From assembly GCA_039029135.1 (NCBI GenBank), contig JBCCGT010000024.1, forward strand, positions 20,895 to 84,894: a DNA stretch of 64,000 nt. Reading direction: 5' to 3'. This document shows positions 8,263-16,533 of this stretch, piece by piece; the stretch's first letter is position 1; each line of letters starts with the position of its first letter. The translations under genes and the position numbers were made by a program. The stretch is from JALZVT01 sp039029135 (lineage in GTDB: Bacteria > Pseudomonadota > Gammaproteobacteria > Pseudomonadales > Azotimanducaceae). The notes under the pieces were generated by a model. It saw nothing but the letters and a program-made list of their open reading frames with translations. It searched no databases and had not been told where the DNA came from.

Positions 8263-9006
8263 ATGACAGATCGCATGCGCATCAAGGGCCTCTTTTTCGA
8301 TCTCGGCGGCACGCTGTTCCGCTACGCGGGCAGGCTGGGCGGCGGCGGACTACTGCACGTGCTAAAGACGCTGGGAATCGAAGCACAGCCGGAGGACATC
8401 GGTCGCGGCTGGGCGAGCGCAACCCGCGAGGCGGGCGAGCACTTTGGCGCCCAGCCCTATTTTCTGCATCGCGATCTCTTTCAGGCGACGCTGCAGAATT
8501 TCCTGCGGGGATTCGGCCACGAGCTCGACGCAGAGCTGTTCGCGGAGTTTCACCGGCGACAGATCGATGCGCTGCTGGAGTACATGCCAATCCGCGACGA
8601 CTGCCACGCGACGCTAGCGGCCCTGCGCGAGCGCGGGCTGTATCTGTCCATCGTTTCGAACATCGACGACGACTATCTCGATCCGATCGTCGCGCGACAC
8701 GGACTGGACGCTCGCCTGGACGACTGGACGAGTTCCGAAGCCGCACGGTCCTGCAAACCAGACGCGGGCATCTATCGCTTCGCTCTCGAGAAGTCCGGGC
8801 TCGAGGCCAGTGAGGTCCTGTTCGTCGGCGATTCTTTGCAGCACGACGTGGCCGGCGCGGACGCGATCGGCATGCGCTCGGCACGAATCATTGAGGACGG
8901 CGTGACCACGCCGCTGACGCACGGCCTGGCGATCACCGCACAGCCTACCTACGAGATCGAGGCGCTGACGCAGTTACTATCCATCGTCGACGAGGCCAAT
9001 GGCTAG
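8263..9006 (+). CDS. HAD-superfamily hydrolase (phosphatase-like)
   Basis: A 247-residue haloacid-dehalogenase family protein. Motif I is FFDLGGTLF (nucleophile Asp at ~13; the usual second Asp is Gly, as in many DLGGT-type members). Motif II is SIVSNIDDD, motif III is the Lys in SCKPDAGIY, and motif IV is FVGDSLQHDVAGADAIGM. The cap region lies at ~25-95. Such enzymes are generally soluble phosphatases or dehalogenases; substrate unknown. The start could be the internal Met at residue 5. The stop overlaps the next gene's ATG by 8 bases, so the HAD and phosphotransferase are co-translated. Confidence 0.88.
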   Translation: MTDRMRIKGLFFDLGGTLFRYAGRLGGGGLLHVLKTLGIEAQPEDIGRGWASATREAGEHFGAQPYFLHRDLFQATLQNFLRGFGHELDAELFAEFHRRQIDALLEYMPIRDDCHATLAALRERGLYLSIVSNIDDDYLDPIVARHGLDARLDDWTSSEAARSCKPDAGIYRFALEKSGLEASEVLFVGDSLQHDVAGADAIGMRSARIIEDGVTTPLTHGLAITAQPTYEIEALTQLLSIVDEANG

Positions 9007-10141
9007 GGGGCGCGAGTTCCTGCCGGAAACGCCGGAGGAACTCACGCCCGAATGGCTATCGACCGCGCTCGCGCGCCCGATCACAGATATTGAGACCCAA
9101 AACCTCGGCGAAGGCGTGGGCTTCATGGGCGACGTGCTGCTCACGCGGTTCTCGCCGGCAGGCCAGCAGCCCGCGAGCGCGGTCATCAAGCTGCCGAAAA
9201 AGGCCAACCGCGTCATGGGCGAGATGCTGGGCGTCTATGAGCGCGAGATCATGTTCTTTCGCGAGTTCGGCGCCGACGTTCCCGTGCGCGTACCGCGGCT
9301 GTACTTCAGCGCGTTCGACCGCGACAAGGGATCGGAAAATCAAAAGGCGATTCTGGAACAGATCGATCGCTGGCCGCTGTTTCTGAGCAAGGCCGTGAAC
9401 GTCGTCGGCGCGGCAATCGCCGGCGCAAAGAAGCGCCGCTATCTGCTCGGCATCGAGTTTCTGGAAGGCATGCAACCCGGCGACCAGCTCGCGGGGCTGT
9501 CTCCCGAACGCTGCGGCATCGTGCTAGAGGACATCGCGAAGCTCCACCGCGCCTATACGGGCAGCGCAGCACTCGACGAGCAGTTCTGGCTGCTGCCGCT
9601 CGGCATCGACGCGCGCCTGCGCCACGGAATCTTTCTGCAGCACGTCGACCGGTTCGCGCGTAGCGCGCCCCCGGGCCTCGCGCCCAAGCTAGCTTGGCTG
9701 CGCGACAACGGCGTCGAGCTGTCGCACAGGCTGATGGCCGAGGCACCAAACACGCTGCTGCACGGGGACCTGCGCCTCGACAACGTGGTGTTCGATGGCG
9801 AGCACTGCGCGTTTATCGACTGGCAGCTCGTGCGGCACGGCCCCGCCGCGTACGACGTGGCTTATTTTCTGTCGAGTGCACTCAGACAGGATGCGAGCGG
9901 ACGCGATACCGACGATTTGCTGGCGCGCTACTACGATGCGCTGGCGATCGCCGATTATTCGTTTGCAGCGTTCAGGCGCGACTACGACCGTGCGCTATTG
10001 ACGATCGTGGCCAACATGGCGGGTGCCAATCAGGTCGACGTCGGCGACGGCCGCGGGCGGCGCCTGATGCAGGCCTGGTTCGAGCGGCTGGACGCCCGTC
10101 TCGCGGACGTCCAGCTCGATTCACTGCTGGCTACGGGCTGA
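8999..10141 (+). CDS. Phosphotransferase, ecdysteroid-kinase/aminoglycoside-kinase-like
   Basis: A 380-residue protein of the kinase-like phosphotransferase fold. The Brenner motif LLHGDLRLDNVVFD (~residue 252) carries the catalytic Asp and Asn, and IDWQLVRHGPAAYDVAYFL is the metal-binding/DFG-equivalent region. The N-lobe has GEGVGFMGD as the glycine loop and AVIKLP with the ATP-binding Lys. The pattern is closest to the ecdysteroid-kinase-like family (PF02958), which in bacteria phosphorylates unknown small molecules, sometimes steroid or hydroxyl compounds. It overlaps the HAD gene by 8 bases, suggesting a kinase-phosphatase pair acting on the same or related metabolite. Confidence 0.82.
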   Translation: MARGREFLPETPEELTPEWLSTALARPITDIETQNLGEGVGFMGDVLLTRFSPAGQQPASAVIKLPKKANRVMGEMLGVYEREIMFFREFGADVPVRVPRLYFSAFDRDKGSENQKAILEQIDRWPLFLSKAVNVVGAAIAGAKKRRYLLGIEFLEGMQPGDQLAGLSPERCGIVLEDIAKLHRAYTGSAALDEQFWLLPLGIDARLRHGIFLQHVDRFARSAPPGLAPKLAWLRDNGVELSHRLMAEAPNTLLHGDLRLDNVVFDGEHCAFIDWQLVRHGPAAYDVAYFLSSALRQDASGRDTDDLLARYYDALAIADYSFAAFRRDYDRALLTIVANMAGANQVDVGDGRGRRLMQAWFERLDARLADVQLDSLLATG

Positions 10142-10161
10142 GCCGGCGCCGCAGGACCCCG

Positions 10162-12411
10162 TTAGTTCAGCTCGAATCGGTCGAGCATCATCACCTTCGA
10201 CCAGGCGTCGACAAAGTCGGCGACGAACTGACCTTCGCTCTCGTTGAGCGCATAGCTCTCCGCGACCGCGCGCAGCTCCGAGTTGGAACCGAACACCAAA
10301 TCGACCTCGGTCGCCGTCCAACGCTTCGCGCCGTCTTTGCGGTTGGTACCGACGAAAACGCCGTCGTCCGCACCGGACGCCTGCCACTCGGTCGACATAT
10401 CCAGCAGATTCACGAAGAAATCGTTGCTGAGCTGACCGGGTCGGTCCGTCAGCACGCCATGGGCGCTGCCGTCGGCGTTGGCGTTGAGCGCCCGCATGCC
10501 GGCGACCAGCACCGCGGTTTCGCCAACCGTCAGCGTCAGCGTATCGGCGCGATCGATCAGCATATCGGCGGGCGAGAGCCGCGCGCGCTTGCCGTAGTAG
10601 TTGCGGAACCCATCGGCCGCGGGTTCCAGCACGGCCATCCCGGCGACGCTGGTCTGCGCCTGACTGGCATCGACGCGTCCGGCAACGAAGGGCACCGTCA
10701 CGTCGTGGCCAGCGCGCTCTGCCGCGTCCTCGATGCCGACGCCGCCGGCGAGCACGATCAGATCGGCCATGGACACCTTGCGCGAGCGCGACCGTGCGTT
10801 GAAGTCGCTCTGCACGTCTTCGAGCGCGGTCAGCACCGAGCCTAGCGTTGCGGGGTCGTTCACCGCCCACTGATTCTGTGGTGCCAAGCGTACCCGCGCG
10901 CCGTTCGCGCCGCCGCGATAGTCGGTATCGCGGAAGGTCGCGGCAGACGCCCAGGCGGCGCGCACGAGATCCGAGCTATCGATGTTCTTCGCCCGAATCG
11001 CCTTCTTGAGTTTCGTCACGTCGCGGCTGTTGATGGTCTTGCCCGCGGGCGCCGGCAGCGGGTCCTGCCACACCATGTCCTCGGCCGGCACTTCGGAGCC
11101 CACGTAGCGCGACTTCGGTCCGAGGTCGCGATGGGTCAGCTTGAACCACGCGCGCGAGAACGCCTCGTCCATCGTGCCCGGCTCGTCCAACCACCTTTTC
11201 GTCACCGCACCGTAGGCGGCGTCATAGCGCAGCGCCAGATCGGTGGTGAACATGACCGGCGCGTGGCGCTTGGTGGGATCGAACGCGTCCGGGACAAACT
11301 TCGCGTTTTCGTTCTTGGGAATCCACTGCTTGGCGCCGTTGGGGCTCTTGGTGAGCTGCCACTCGAACGCGTACAGGTTCTGGACGTAGTTATTGCTCCA
11401 CTTCGCCGGCGTCACCGTCCACGCCCCTTCGAGGCCGCTGGTGATCGCATCCGGACCGACGCCGCTGCCGCACTTGTTCTTCCAGCCAAAGCCCTGGGAC
11501 TCGACGCCGGTAGCCGCCGGCTCGGGGCCAACGCACTTCGACGCCTTGGCGGCGCCGTGCGCCTTGCCGAGCGTGTGCCCGCCGACGATCAGCGCCGCCG
11601 TCTCTTCGTCATTCATGCCCATGCGGCCGAAGGTCGTGCGGATGCGCTTGGCCGATGCCAGGATGTCCGGGTCGCCGCCCGGGCCTTCCGGGTTCACGTA
11701 GATCAGGCCCATCTGCACAGCGCCCAGCGGCTCTTCCAGCTCGCCGTCATCAGAGAACCGCGCCTGCTCCAGGAACTTGGTCTCTGGCCCCCAGTAGACG
11801 AGCTCCGGCTCCATGTCATCGACGCGCCCGCCGGAGAAGCCAAAGGTCTTGAACCCCGCGCTCTCGAGCGCGACGTTGCCGGAAAGGACAATCAGATCGG
11901 ACCAGGACAGGCTGCTGCCGTACTTCTGCTTGACCGGCCACAAGAGGCGCCGCGCCTTGTCGAGGTTACCGTTGTCGGGCCAGCTGTTGAGCGGCTCGAA
12001 GCGGATCTGACCCCCGTCCGCGCCGCCGCGGCCATCGCCGCTGCGATAGGTGCCGGCAGCGTGCCAGGCGAGGCGGATGAACAGACCGGCGTAGGTGCCG
12101 TAGTCGGCGGGCCACCAGTCCTTAGAATCGACCAGCACGGCCGTGATGTCCGACTTGACCTCATCGAGATCCAGCGCAGCGAAGGCGGCCGGGTAATCGA
12201 AACCGTCGCCGCCCGTGGCCGCGTTGTCGCGCAGGCGAGATACGTCGACCACCTCGGGCCACCAGTCCTGCACCTTTTTTGCCTGCTGCCCGTCGCCGTT
12301 GCGAATCGGGGCCCCGCCCATGCCGAGGAACCCCGGCGGCGTCGCGGTGGCGCCCGCCGCCAACGCGACGAGGACGGCCCCCACGGCCAATTGTGTGAAT
12401 CTTTCTGTCAT
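10162..12411 (-). CDS. katG: Catalase-peroxidase with signal peptide (KatG family, KatP-like)
   Basis: A 749-residue bifunctional heme catalase-peroxidase. The distal site is RLAWHAAGTYR (Arg113, Trp116, His117), and the proximal His lies in GGHTLGKAHG. The Trp-Tyr-Met adduct partners are visible as that Trp, the Tyr in GLIYVNPEG and the Met in GRMGMNDEE. The duplicated C-terminal domain is present. I start at 12411 because GGGAG lies seven bases upstream; the first ~22 residues (TQLAVGAVLVALAAGATA) then form a signal peptide. That makes this an exported, periplasmic KatP-type enzyme rather than the usual cytoplasmic KatG. The frame is open 45 bases upstream. It converges with the kinase gene. 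Confidence 0.95.
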   Translation of the reverse strand: MTERFTQLAVGAVLVALAAGATATPPGFLGMGGAPIRNGDGQQAKKVQDWWPEVVDVSRLRDNAATGGDGFDYPAAFAALDLDEVKSDITAVLVDSKDWWPADYGTYAGLFIRLAWHAAGTYRSGDGRGGADGGQIRFEPLNSWPDNGNLDKARRLLWPVKQKYGSSLSWSDLIVLSGNVALESAGFKTFGFSGGRVDDMEPELVYWGPETKFLEQARFSDDGELEEPLGAVQMGLIYVNPEGPGGDPDILASAKRIRTTFGRMGMNDEETAALIVGGHTLGKAHGAAKASKCVGPEPAATGVESQGFGWKNKCGSGVGPDAITSGLEGAWTVTPAKWSNNYVQNLYAFEWQLTKSPNGAKQWIPKNENAKFVPDAFDPTKRHAPVMFTTDLALRYDAAYGAVTKRWLDEPGTMDEAFSRAWFKLTHRDLGPKSRYVGSEVPAEDMVWQDPLPAPAGKTINSRDVTKLKKAIRAKNIDSSDLVRAAWASAATFRDTDYRGGANGARVRLAPQNQWAVNDPATLGSVLTALEDVQSDFNARSRSRKVSMADLIVLAGGVGIEDAAERAGHDVTVPFVAGRVDASQAQTSVAGMAVLEPAADGFRNYYGKRARLSPADMLIDRADTLTLTVGETAVLVAGMRALNANADGSAHGVLTDRPGQLSNDFFVNLLDMSTEWQASGADDGVFVGTNRKDGAKRWTATEVDLVFGSNSELRAVAESYALNESEGQFVADFVDAWSKVMMLDRFELN

Positions 12412-12756
12412 TGCTCTGCTCCCACTAGCTATACATGACGCAAGCGTCAGGGACACAGGTTAGAGAGCGGTTCCGCGTCGGTACAATGAATTGTTTCTAC
12501 CGCATTGATATGCGTTGTCTATGCAGCTCGTGGCGCTGCCGAGGCATGGCTTAGGTGTGATAGTACAGATTCGATCTGACAGCCAGAGTCGGATTCGATT
12601 AGGACTCGACTTCAAAGCGGACGTTGAGAGGCGTACCTATTACAAACTCCAGATGGCTGACATCGGCCACAAGCGGCCACCGATCGTAGTCGATTGTTTC
12701 CTGAACATGAGGTGTCAACACCTTTTCAGGTGACAAATAGTCATCGTGATTTCTCC
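12412..12756. other. Intergenic region between katG and the hydrolase gene, with two short palindromes
   Basis: About 345 bases without a convincing gene; a 72-codon frame at 12515-12733 has no coding look. Two perfect inverted repeats are present: TGACGCAAGCGTCA at 12436-12449, 25 bases upstream of the katG start, and ACAATGAATTGT at 12483-12494. The first is well placed to be an operator for katG. It is not a classical OxyR ATAG-N7-CTAT site. Base composition changes here from the high GC of the left flank to clearly AT-richer sequence, marking the left edge of the 12.5-16.5 kb block. Confidence 0.5.
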
Positions 12757-13530
12757 ATGAGACTGTGGAAAACTAGTGAGCAACGCTCACTCGATGCTAG
12801 TTCGGGGACTTCATTGACCGCACCTCCAACACTAGTCCTTGTCCCTGGCGCTTGGCATGGCCCTTGGGCCTTAGAACCGTTGGCCGCAAAACTCGCCGAC
12901 ATCGGCATAGATTCAAAAACTGTCACCACCGCTTCGCTTGATGGAAAGGACAAACGCGGCATACCAGCAGATGTACAGGCGACGATTGAGGTGATCGAGG
13001 ACTGCCCAGGGGACGTCGTGCTGGTCGGTCACTCCTATTCCGGGGTTGTGATCACCGAGGCGGGTGCACACGAGAGGGTGAAGCACCTAGTCTACTTAGC
13101 GGCATTCATGCCCAAAACCAACGAAACTGCAAATGGCCAAATTCTCCGAGCGTTGGTGCGTAACCCCTTCGCAAAAACCCTTGCGCCGGCGATGTCAGTC
13201 CTACCTGGCGACAAAACGCTACTCCAACTCAACCCGGAGTTAGCGGCGAAGCATTTGTACGGCGATTGTGACGCGCGCAGCGTACAGCACGCTCAGGCCA
13301 ATCTTCAGCTCCACAATCGCAATGTCTTTGAGCAAAGCCCAAAAGTTGCCGCCTGGGAAAACACCCCATCGACCTACATCGTATGCAAGCAGGACAAAGC
13401 GATTCCACCCAAACTGCAGAAGAAACTGGCGAAGCGCGCAAATCGCACCATTGAGTTGGACACGTCACACTCGCCTTTCTACTCCGACACTATAGGTCTG
13501 TCAGCCATCCTCGCCGAGATCGTGGGCTAA
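12757..13530 (+). CDS. Alpha/beta hydrolase, salicylate-esterase-like family
   Basis: A 257-residue alpha/beta-hydrolase. The core begins at LVLVPGAWHGPWA with the oxyanion loop; the nucleophile elbow is VGHSYSG (Ser), and the C-terminal catalytic His is in DTSHSPFYS. The family (PF12697, plant methyl-salicylate esterase-like) hydrolyses small esters and amides. Start choice is uncertain: ATG 12757 has no clear ribosome site, whereas an in-frame TTG at 12814 has GGGGA five bases upstream and would begin LTAPPTLVLVPG, like homologues. Choosing TTG would leave the palindrome at 12775-12791 in the leader. The 3' end overlaps the convergent metallo-beta-lactamase gene by 4 bases. Codon use is less GC-biased than the flanks. 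Confidence 0.85.
   Translation: MRLWKTSEQRSLDASSGTSLTAPPTLVLVPGAWHGPWALEPLAAKLADIGIDSKTVTTASLDGKDKRGIPADVQATIEVIEDCPGDVVLVGHSYSGVVITEAGAHERVKHLVYLAAFMPKTNETANGQILRALVRNPFAKTLAPAMSVLPGDKTLLQLNPELAAKHLYGDCDARSVQHAQANLQLHNRNVFEQSPKVAAWENTPSTYIVCKQDKAIPPKLQKKLAKRANRTIELDTSHSPFYSDTIGLSAILAEIVG
12775..12791. promoter_or_regulatory. 17-bp palindrome at the 5' end of the hydrolase gene
   Basis: AGTGAGCAACGCTCACT: perfect 7-base arms with a 3-base centre. It lies inside the hydrolase frame if ATG 12757 is used, or 22 bases upstream of the start if the better-spaced TTG at 12814 is used. It shares the word AGTGAG with the palindrome in the tetR promoter region at 14995-15011, but arm spacing differs, so binding by the same TetR protein is only a possibility. 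Confidence 0.4.
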
Positions 13531-14447
13531 AAACGATTCTCCCGAACACCACGATCATGCGCCGGAGCCAGAATTGTGTCGAACTCTTCCAGCTGAGTAG
13601 TGACCCTCTTAATGCTGGCCTTAGCTGCTGAGATGTTCTCAGCGATCCCCGCGACCGCTTTTCTGTTGTTCAACCGTTCCAGATCAAACACCACGTCGCC
13701 GGCAAAAAAGTAGTAGGTGTCTCGATCGAATGAGATCAGGGACTGATGCCCTTCAGTGTGCCCCGGCGTTGGGACGACGCGCAGGGTGCCTTGCTCATCG
13801 ATCGTTTGGCTTTCAGCGAATGCACCGAATTCACCGTGACGATAGTCAACTAACGTCGGTTCAACCCAGATTGGTATCTGGCAGCGCATGTCACCTTGGT
13901 GCCCTAACCAATCATTAGCGGAAATGTAGAATTGAGCGTTCTTCAGGTGGTACATACCACCCATATGGTCAGAATGTAGGTGCGACAAAATGGCCCACCT
14001 AACGTTCTTGGCATCAAGACCGAGCAGCTTAAGCTGCGGCCCCAATTCGTCTTCGGAGTTAACCGCAAACTTCAACTGATTGCGGTAGAACCATTCGTTG
14101 CCAGGCCGGCAATTGAAGTATCCCGGTTCATGCACTTTCGCTGTTTCACCGGTATCGAATACTGCAATACCATCAGGATGCTCGATTACGTAGAACTGAA
14201 TAGGCATCCATTCCGTCCAGTCGCTATCCAGCACTATGCTCGGCACGCGAAGCATCGCTGGCCCCGACAGCTCTCTGAAGTGCTCTTTGACGGATATCCA
14301 TCCCGTCTGAACAACGTGTACCTTGATGCCGCTTTTGGTTTCGAAAGAGACAGGTTCAGGGTTTCTCGGTGCCGGGGTTTGGTTCGCACTCACGCAGCCA
14401 GAAGCCGGCAGTAGAAAGGCCACGATGACGGGGATGATTATGCGCAT
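13527..14447 (-). CDS. Metallo-beta-lactamase-fold lipoprotein hydrolase (N-acyl homoserine lactonase-like)
   Basis: A 306-residue protein with a lipoprotein signal (VIVAFLLPASGC, Cys at ~18) and an intact dinuclear zinc motif HLHSDHMGG. The later ligands are His in TPGHTEGHQSL, Asp in FAGDVVFD and a C-terminal His (APAHD). The arrangement, including the DTG-type strand VFDTGE, resembles the AHL-lactonase (AttM/AiiA) branch, whose members open lactone rings. AHL activity is not proven by sequence. The ATG follows the SRPBCC stop immediately (TAG then ATG), so the two are coupled. The gene is AT-richer than the chromosome and converges on the alpha/beta hydrolase. Confidence 0.85.
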   Translation of the reverse strand: MRIIIPVIVAFLLPASGCVSANQTPAPRNPEPVSFETKSGIKVHVVQTGWISVKEHFRELSGPAMLRVPSIVLDSDWTEWMPIQFYVIEHPDGIAVFDTGETAKVHEPGYFNCRPGNEWFYRNQLKFAVNSEDELGPQLKLLGLDAKNVRWAILSHLHSDHMGGMYHLKNAQFYISANDWLGHQGDMRCQIPIWVEPTLVDYRHGEFGAFAESQTIDEQGTLRVVPTPGHTEGHQSLISFDRDTYYFFAGDVVFDLERLNNRKAVAGIAENISAAKASIKRVTTQLEEFDTILAPAHDRGVRENRF

Positions 14448-14981
14448 CTACTCGCCACCCTCAGCGATCTCCGCCAACTTGTGCATGGTCGGTGGCAACG
14501 CCATCTTAAAGCCACCCCCCATTATCCGACCGAACAGCCAACCGGTAAGGCCGGAAAATGTAACTCTGTGCTCAATGATCGTCGGGGAGGTGGAGATAAT
14601 TGTACGGCAAACCGTCAGCCTCCCTCCCGGTAGGTTGTTTTCGAAAGCATAGGTGTAAGTTGACTCGTTAAACTCTGTTACCTTGAACTTGGATTCGGGA
14701 CCAGAACGCGGCACTACGGTGCCCTGAATACCCAGTGCGAGGGGTTCTGACCGCGCATCCTTCAATCCGAGATCCCAGTCTTTCCAGTTCGCAACGTCCA
14801 TCCAAACGCCCCAGATCGCATCGGCCGAAGCGTTGGTTTGCAGTTGATAGCTGAAGTCTCTATTCGAGCCATGGGTTTCCGCGGGTGGTTCGGCGGTATT
14901 GTTCACGATGATCCCCTCTTGGTTGGTTGCACAAGCCGAAGCGAGCAGAACGGCTATTAGGAGTGTTGATATTCGAGTCAT
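14448..14981 (-). CDS. SRPBCC/polyketide-cyclase-like lipoprotein
   Basis: A 177-residue protein starting at ATG 14981, with a lipobox (ISTLLIAVLLASAC, Cys ~17). The mature part has the SRPBCC pattern: QTNASADAIWGVWMDVANWKDWDLGLKDAR, then alternating strands and a C-terminal helix ending in GRIMGGGFKMALPPTMHKLAEIAE. SRPBCC proteins bind hydrophobic ligands in a deep cavity. The lipid anchor is unusual for the family and puts it in the same compartment as the adjacent metallo-hydrolase lipoprotein. It is the first gene after the divergent promoter shared with tetR. Confidence 0.78.
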   Translation of the reverse strand: MTRISTLLIAVLLASACATNQEGIIVNNTAEPPAETHGSNRDFSYQLQTNASADAIWGVWMDVANWKDWDLGLKDARSEPLALGIQGTVVPRSGPESKFKVTEFNESTYTYAFENNLPGGRLTVCRTIISTSPTIIEHRVTFSGLTGWLFGRIMGGGFKMALPPTMHKLAEIAEGGE

Positions 14982-14994
14982 GTTGAGACGATGT

Positions 14995-15011
14995 TGAGTG
15001 AGTATCACTCA
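14995..15011. promoter_or_regulatory. Probable TetR operator in the divergent promoter region
   Basis: TGAGTGAGTATCACTCA: perfect 6-base arms around a 5-base centre, 13 bases upstream of the SRPBCC start and 59 bases upstream of the tetR start. A candidate -35 box TTGACT (15015-15020) for tetR follows it with a weak -10 (TGAAAT) about 18 bases on. In the other direction the palindrome overlaps the expected -10 region. Size and position fit a TetR-family operator repressing both directions. Confidence 0.55.
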
Positions 15012-15070
15012 TTATTGACTTGCCGCATCAAATGTTTGTGAAATCTGTGCACAAACGTCATCCTAGTCGA

Positions 15071-15661
15071 ATGAGTGAGATTCAATCGAAAAAGAAGCGC
15101 TTCGACCCAGAACGCAGACGGTCTGCGATATTGGACGCTGCCGAAAAACTGTTTGCGAAAAACGGCTATGAAGGTACGTCGACCAACGAAATCGCAAAGA
15201 GCGCTGACGTGGCGGTCGGCACCATATTCAAACACTTCGGCGACAAGCCAACTTTGCTCGCCGCCCTGCACCGCAGGCTGGAAGACGAGTTTATCGAGGC
15301 AATGACCAAAGCATGGGAATCGCAGTCCGACTATCATGCAAAGTTTGACAAAATGTTTCGGGCGCTGTTTAAGGTTGCCGAGCGAAAACGTGATGTCATG
15401 CCGGTTTACACGATGACCAAAGAGCTATCCGCTAACCGAGACTACTGGTCGGGGGAAATCATCGTCACTCGGATTCAGGCTCTGTATGAAGGCGGCGTTA
15501 AAGAAGGGAAGCTAGCAGATCATCAGACCGATCTGATTGCACATATGATGCATGGGATGGTCGATGGTGCGATGCGTTACTGGATGAATAATCCAACCCC
15601 AAAGCAAAAAGGCAACGCGATTAGAGCGCTGGTCGAGGTTTCTAAACGGGCTTTTCTTTGA
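15071..15661 (+). CDS. TetR/AcrR family transcriptional regulator
   Basis: A 196-residue regulator. The N-terminal helix-turn-helix is intact: RRRSAILDAAEKLFAKNGYEGTSTNEIAKSADVAVGTIFKHFGDKPTLLAAL. The C-terminal ligand domain (residues ~70-190) is not assignable. I start at ATG 15071, which gives the usual short lysine-rich lead-in; the frame is open upstream to 15020. It is divergent from the SRPBCC-metallo-hydrolase pair, with a palindrome between them, so repression of that pair relieved by a small ligand is the natural model. Base composition matches the AT-richer block. Confidence 0.92.
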   Translation: MSEIQSKKKRFDPERRRSAILDAAEKLFAKNGYEGTSTNEIAKSADVAVGTIFKHFGDKPTLLAALHRRLEDEFIEAMTKAWESQSDYHAKFDKMFRALFKVAERKRDVMPVYTMTKELSANRDYWSGEIIVTRIQALYEGGVKEGKLADHQTDLIAHMMHGMVDGAMRYWMNNPTPKQKGNAIRALVEVSKRAFL

Positions 15662-15830
15662 TCTTTTCTCAAGAAACCCACAAATAGAGCCTTTCGAACG
15701 CATGACGGCTTTGGGTCGGCTGGAGCCGGTCGGTAGCTAGCTTGCTGAGCGGCTGCTTTCCTTAAAGCCGCCGTTCGATTCGAGAACTAAACCCGTGGGG
15801 ACTTGGCTCCGATCGGCCATGAACGGACCT

Positions 15831-16340
15831 TCAGCGTATGCCTAGGGCCAGTGTTGCCGCATCGTTTGTCTCGCATACTGTTACCTTGGCCTCGAAGCCC
15901 GCCACCAATGCTAAAGTGTCCTGAAACGGACCTGTGGTGTACCTCCGGTTGTGTTTGAGCAGCTCGAATAGCGTAGGAAAGAATGTCGGCCAGTCTCTCG
16001 GTGAAGCTTCTCTTAGCAGACTGAAGTGGCGTTTTATCACACGCAGATGGCGAGTGGACTCAGGAACAGCAAGCACGATGACCTTGTCAGCTCGTTCTAG
16101 GGCTGGTTTAACCCAAGGCTGCCAGAAGATTCCGTCCAGCACCCATCCGTCAGCCTCAACTATTTCGGATAGTAGGCCCTCTCGTTCAGTAGGTTCTCGC
16201 CGTACACGGTTTGGGACATTGGAGTAGTAAACATCGTCAAGTTCGTGATGCGTTAGCCGACGATGTTTTGCATAGCGCTTCGCTAAAGTAGTTTTTCCAG
16301 ATCCAGCGCCGCCGAAGATGTGTACTCGCTCAAATTCCAT
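15831..16340 (-). CDS. P-loop NTPase, adenylate-kinase-like (FlaR/topology-modulation-protein type)
   Basis: A 169-residue protein with an N-terminal Walker A loop HIFGGAGSGKTTLAKRYA (residues ~7-24), then LDDVYY and a LDGIFWQP motif and KVIVLAVPESTRHLRVIKRH. This order is that of small adenylate-kinase-related proteins annotated FlaR or DNA topology modulation protein. Those are probably nucleotide or metabolite kinases; their real substrate is unknown. It stands alone between non-coding flanks of 169 and 193 bases and has the AT-richer composition of the accessory block, whose right-hand gene it is. Confidence 0.8.
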   Translation of the reverse strand: MEFERVHIFGGAGSGKTTLAKRYAKHRRLTHHELDDVYYSNVPNRVRREPTEREGLLSEIVEADGWVLDGIFWQPWVKPALERADKVIVLAVPESTRHLRVIKRHFSLLREASPRDWPTFFPTLFELLKHNRRYTTGPFQDTLALVAGFEAKVTVCETNDAATLALGIR

Positions 16341-16533
16341 CCGAGCAGTCTATCAGCGAGTGGCTGCTCTGGATCGAGCTGAGACCTTCTGGCTTCAACG
16401 GCGCGAGCGTCCGCTTTCCGGACATCTGACATTGCCCGTCAGGTCAGGTACCGACCGTAACAGTTGGGAAGAGGTTTAGAGGGCCAGGTGAGAGATCAGC
16501 ATAACTCACAGACCCCAACGCTGGCCGCGCAGA

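Noticed and set aside
11131..12438. A 435-codon plus-strand frame opposite katG
   Set aside because: Antisense shadow of katG.
12515..12733. 72-codon frame in the katG-hydrolase gap
   Set aside because: No ribosome site, no motif and composition unlike a protein; it lies at the island edge.
15690..15830. Palindromic segment beside the P-loop kinase gene, examined as an integron attC site
   Set aside because: No GTTRRRY/RYYYAAC core pair was found and no integron integrase is present; the hairpin is imperfect.
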